A stretch of DNA of 7,089 bases, from NCBI GenBank assembly GCA_020861205.1, contig JAJBSY010000455.1:1-7089 (forward strand), given 5' to 3'. The stretch is from Deltaproteobacteria bacterium (GTDB taxonomy: Bacteria; Desulfobacterota; Desulfovibrionia; Desulfovibrionales; Desulfovibrionaceae). This document shows positions 6,427 through 7,089 of the stretch, in pieces; position 1 is the stretch's first letter, and the number at the start of each line of letters is the position of its first letter. The notes beneath the pieces were generated by a model. The model was not told the DNA's origin. It saw only the letters and a list, made by a program, of their open reading frames with translations, and ran no database searches. Made by a program: the position numbers and the translations under genes.

Positions 6427-6458
6427 AAGCCCCCGCTGTTTTTGGCGGGGGCTTTCTT
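6427..6458 (+). terminator. Intrinsic terminator of the codBA operon
   Basis: AAGCCCCCGC (6427-6436) and GCGGGGGCTT (6445-6454) form a perfect 10-bp stem with an 8-base T-rich loop, followed by a short T-rich tail (TTTCTT, 6453-6458). It begins 43 bases after the codA stop. The - strand reading lacks a T tail, so it mainly serves the + strand operon, though it could also block read-through from the convergent gene. Confidence 0.88.
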
Positions 6459-6553
6459 ACGGCAATGGCCTGAACCGCTAAGCGACCGGTTGCTTTGTGA
6501 CATAAAGACAGCCACCGCCGCCGCAAACGCGTCCCGTGGCGGTCATAGAATGC
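6459..6553. other. Spacer between convergent genes
   Basis: No gene or clear signal is visible between the codBA terminator and the stop of the - strand gene. ACCGCC near 6512-6520 can pair weakly with GGCGGT near 6538-6543, but no T-run on the - strand makes this a convincing terminator for the gene to the right. Confidence 0.4.
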
Positions 6554-7089
6554 TTAATAGTGCCTGCTGAACCGGCTTATCGACCCGGACCCGAGGGAAG
6601 CGGCGCGCGCATAGGACGCCAGGGTTCTTGCTGTTTTGCCGGTAACGGCGTTTATCTCCCCGCCACCGTCGGCGCCGTCAGCCGGCTCCCCGCCGGCTCC
6701 GTCGGCCGCGCTGTTTCTCGCTTCGCGTTCGGTTTTCACTTTTTCCAGCGTTTCGGTTTCTTCCGCCGTTTCCGCCGCCGCCGCGATCGAGGCTTCGATC
6801 CGGGCGCGGATGGCCGCGAAAAGACCCTCGGAAGCGTCCGCGACCGTGTTCAGCCCGTATTGTTCGATCAGTTCCATGAGAGACGGCCTGTCTTCCGCCT
6901 TGGGCGCGACCGGCGGCTCGTCCGCCGCAGCCGCTTCGCCGGCGGCCTTCTCCGCGGCGTTTTCCGTACCGGCTTCTTCCGGCTCAAAGGGTAGGGAGAG
7001 AATTTCTTCCGCACCGTCCGGTTTGGTGACCGTCACGCGGGCCGCGAGATACCGTTCCTCGCTGTCCGGGTCCATGGCCAGGTCCAGGG
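6554..7089 (-). CDS. Unrecognised Ala/Glu-rich protein, C-terminal part (5' end outside window)
   Basis: I do not recognise this protein. The - strand frame ends at TAA (6556-6554) and stays open to the window edge through the ATG at 7075-7073. No Shine-Dalgarno site precedes that ATG: the bases before it read CTGGACCTGGCC. It is therefore probably internal and the gene continues beyond the window. Counting from that Met (173 residues), a short mixed segment (about 8-30, RYLAARVTV to LSLPF) is followed by an acidic Ala/Glu/Pro linker (about 31-62). Next comes a likely helical stretch (about 64-120) with SLMELIEQYGLN, LFAAIRARIEAS and a charged, coiled-coil-like TEETETLEKVKTEREAR region. A Gly/Asp/Ala linker and a Ser/Arg-rich tail follow. 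No signal peptide or membrane helix is visible. It converges on codA. The lack of a competing frame with family matches supports it being real, but composition bias means the frame could be partly spurious. Confidence 0.6.
   Translation of the reverse strand, partial: LDLAMDPDSEERYLAARVTVTKPDGAEEILSLPFEPEEAGTENAAEKAAGEAAAADEPPVAPKAEDRPSLMELIEQYGLNTVADASEGLFAAIRARIEASIAAAAETAEETETLEKVKTEREARNSAADGAGGEPADGADGGGEINAVTGKTARTLASYARAASLGSGSISRFSRHY

Noticed and set aside
5337..6515. A 392-codon open frame on the - strand opposite codA
   Set aside because: It runs antisense through the whole conserved CodA catalytic region and through the terminator; no family signal is visible.
1..7089. tRNA, rRNA, CRISPR array or insertion sequence
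   Set aside because: No regularly spaced repeats, cloverleaf-like segments, rRNA motifs or transposase frames were seen on either strand.

Overview
The window is a G+C-rich stretch of bacterial chromosome. It holds six apparent protein-coding genes and no RNA genes, CRISPR arrays or insertion sequences that I can see. Five genes read on the + strand and one, unrecognised, reads on the - strand at the right edge. The gene content points to a Gram-negative proteobacterium: a YgiB-like outer-membrane-type lipoprotein, a YgiC ATP-grasp ligase and a CodB/CodA pair. A sulfate reducer of the Desulfovibrio group is my best guess, from the general look of the proteins and base composition. That is an impression and not something the sequence proves.

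Layout. (1) Positions 2-616 are the C-terminal part of an FMN-dependent alpha-hydroxy-acid oxidoreductase that begins outside the window. (2) A 145-bp gap carries a long, nearly perfect hairpin. (3) Positions 762-1601 encode a class I SAM-dependent methyltransferase. (4) Positions 1671-3427 are a tightly coupled ygiB-ygiC pair with a GTGA overlap, preceded by a short dyad next to the ygiB ribosome-binding site. (5) Positions 3428-3840 are a 413-bp gap with no convincing gene. It has open frames on both strands and a potential nested hairpin just upstream of the next gene. (6) Positions 3841-6383 are a codB-codA operon (cytosine-type permease and deaminase) with a 1-base stop/start overlap, closed by a strong intrinsic terminator at about 6427-6458. 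(7) Positions 6554-7089 (- strand) are the 3' part of an unrecognised Ala/Glu-rich protein, convergent with codA.

How they work together. CodB should import a pyrimidine base and CodA should deaminate it, giving ammonia and a uracil- or thymine-type base for salvage. The most notable point is that this CodA keeps every metal and catalytic residue of E. coli CodA at the same residue number, but has Ser in place of Asp at position 314. That position is the known discriminating residue separating cytosine deaminases from homologues that accept 5-methylcytosine. The operon may therefore be a 5-methylcytosine (or other modified-base) salvage system. YgiB and YgiC form an envelope-associated pair whose reaction is not known. 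The oxidoreductase and methyltransferase show no obvious functional link to their neighbours.
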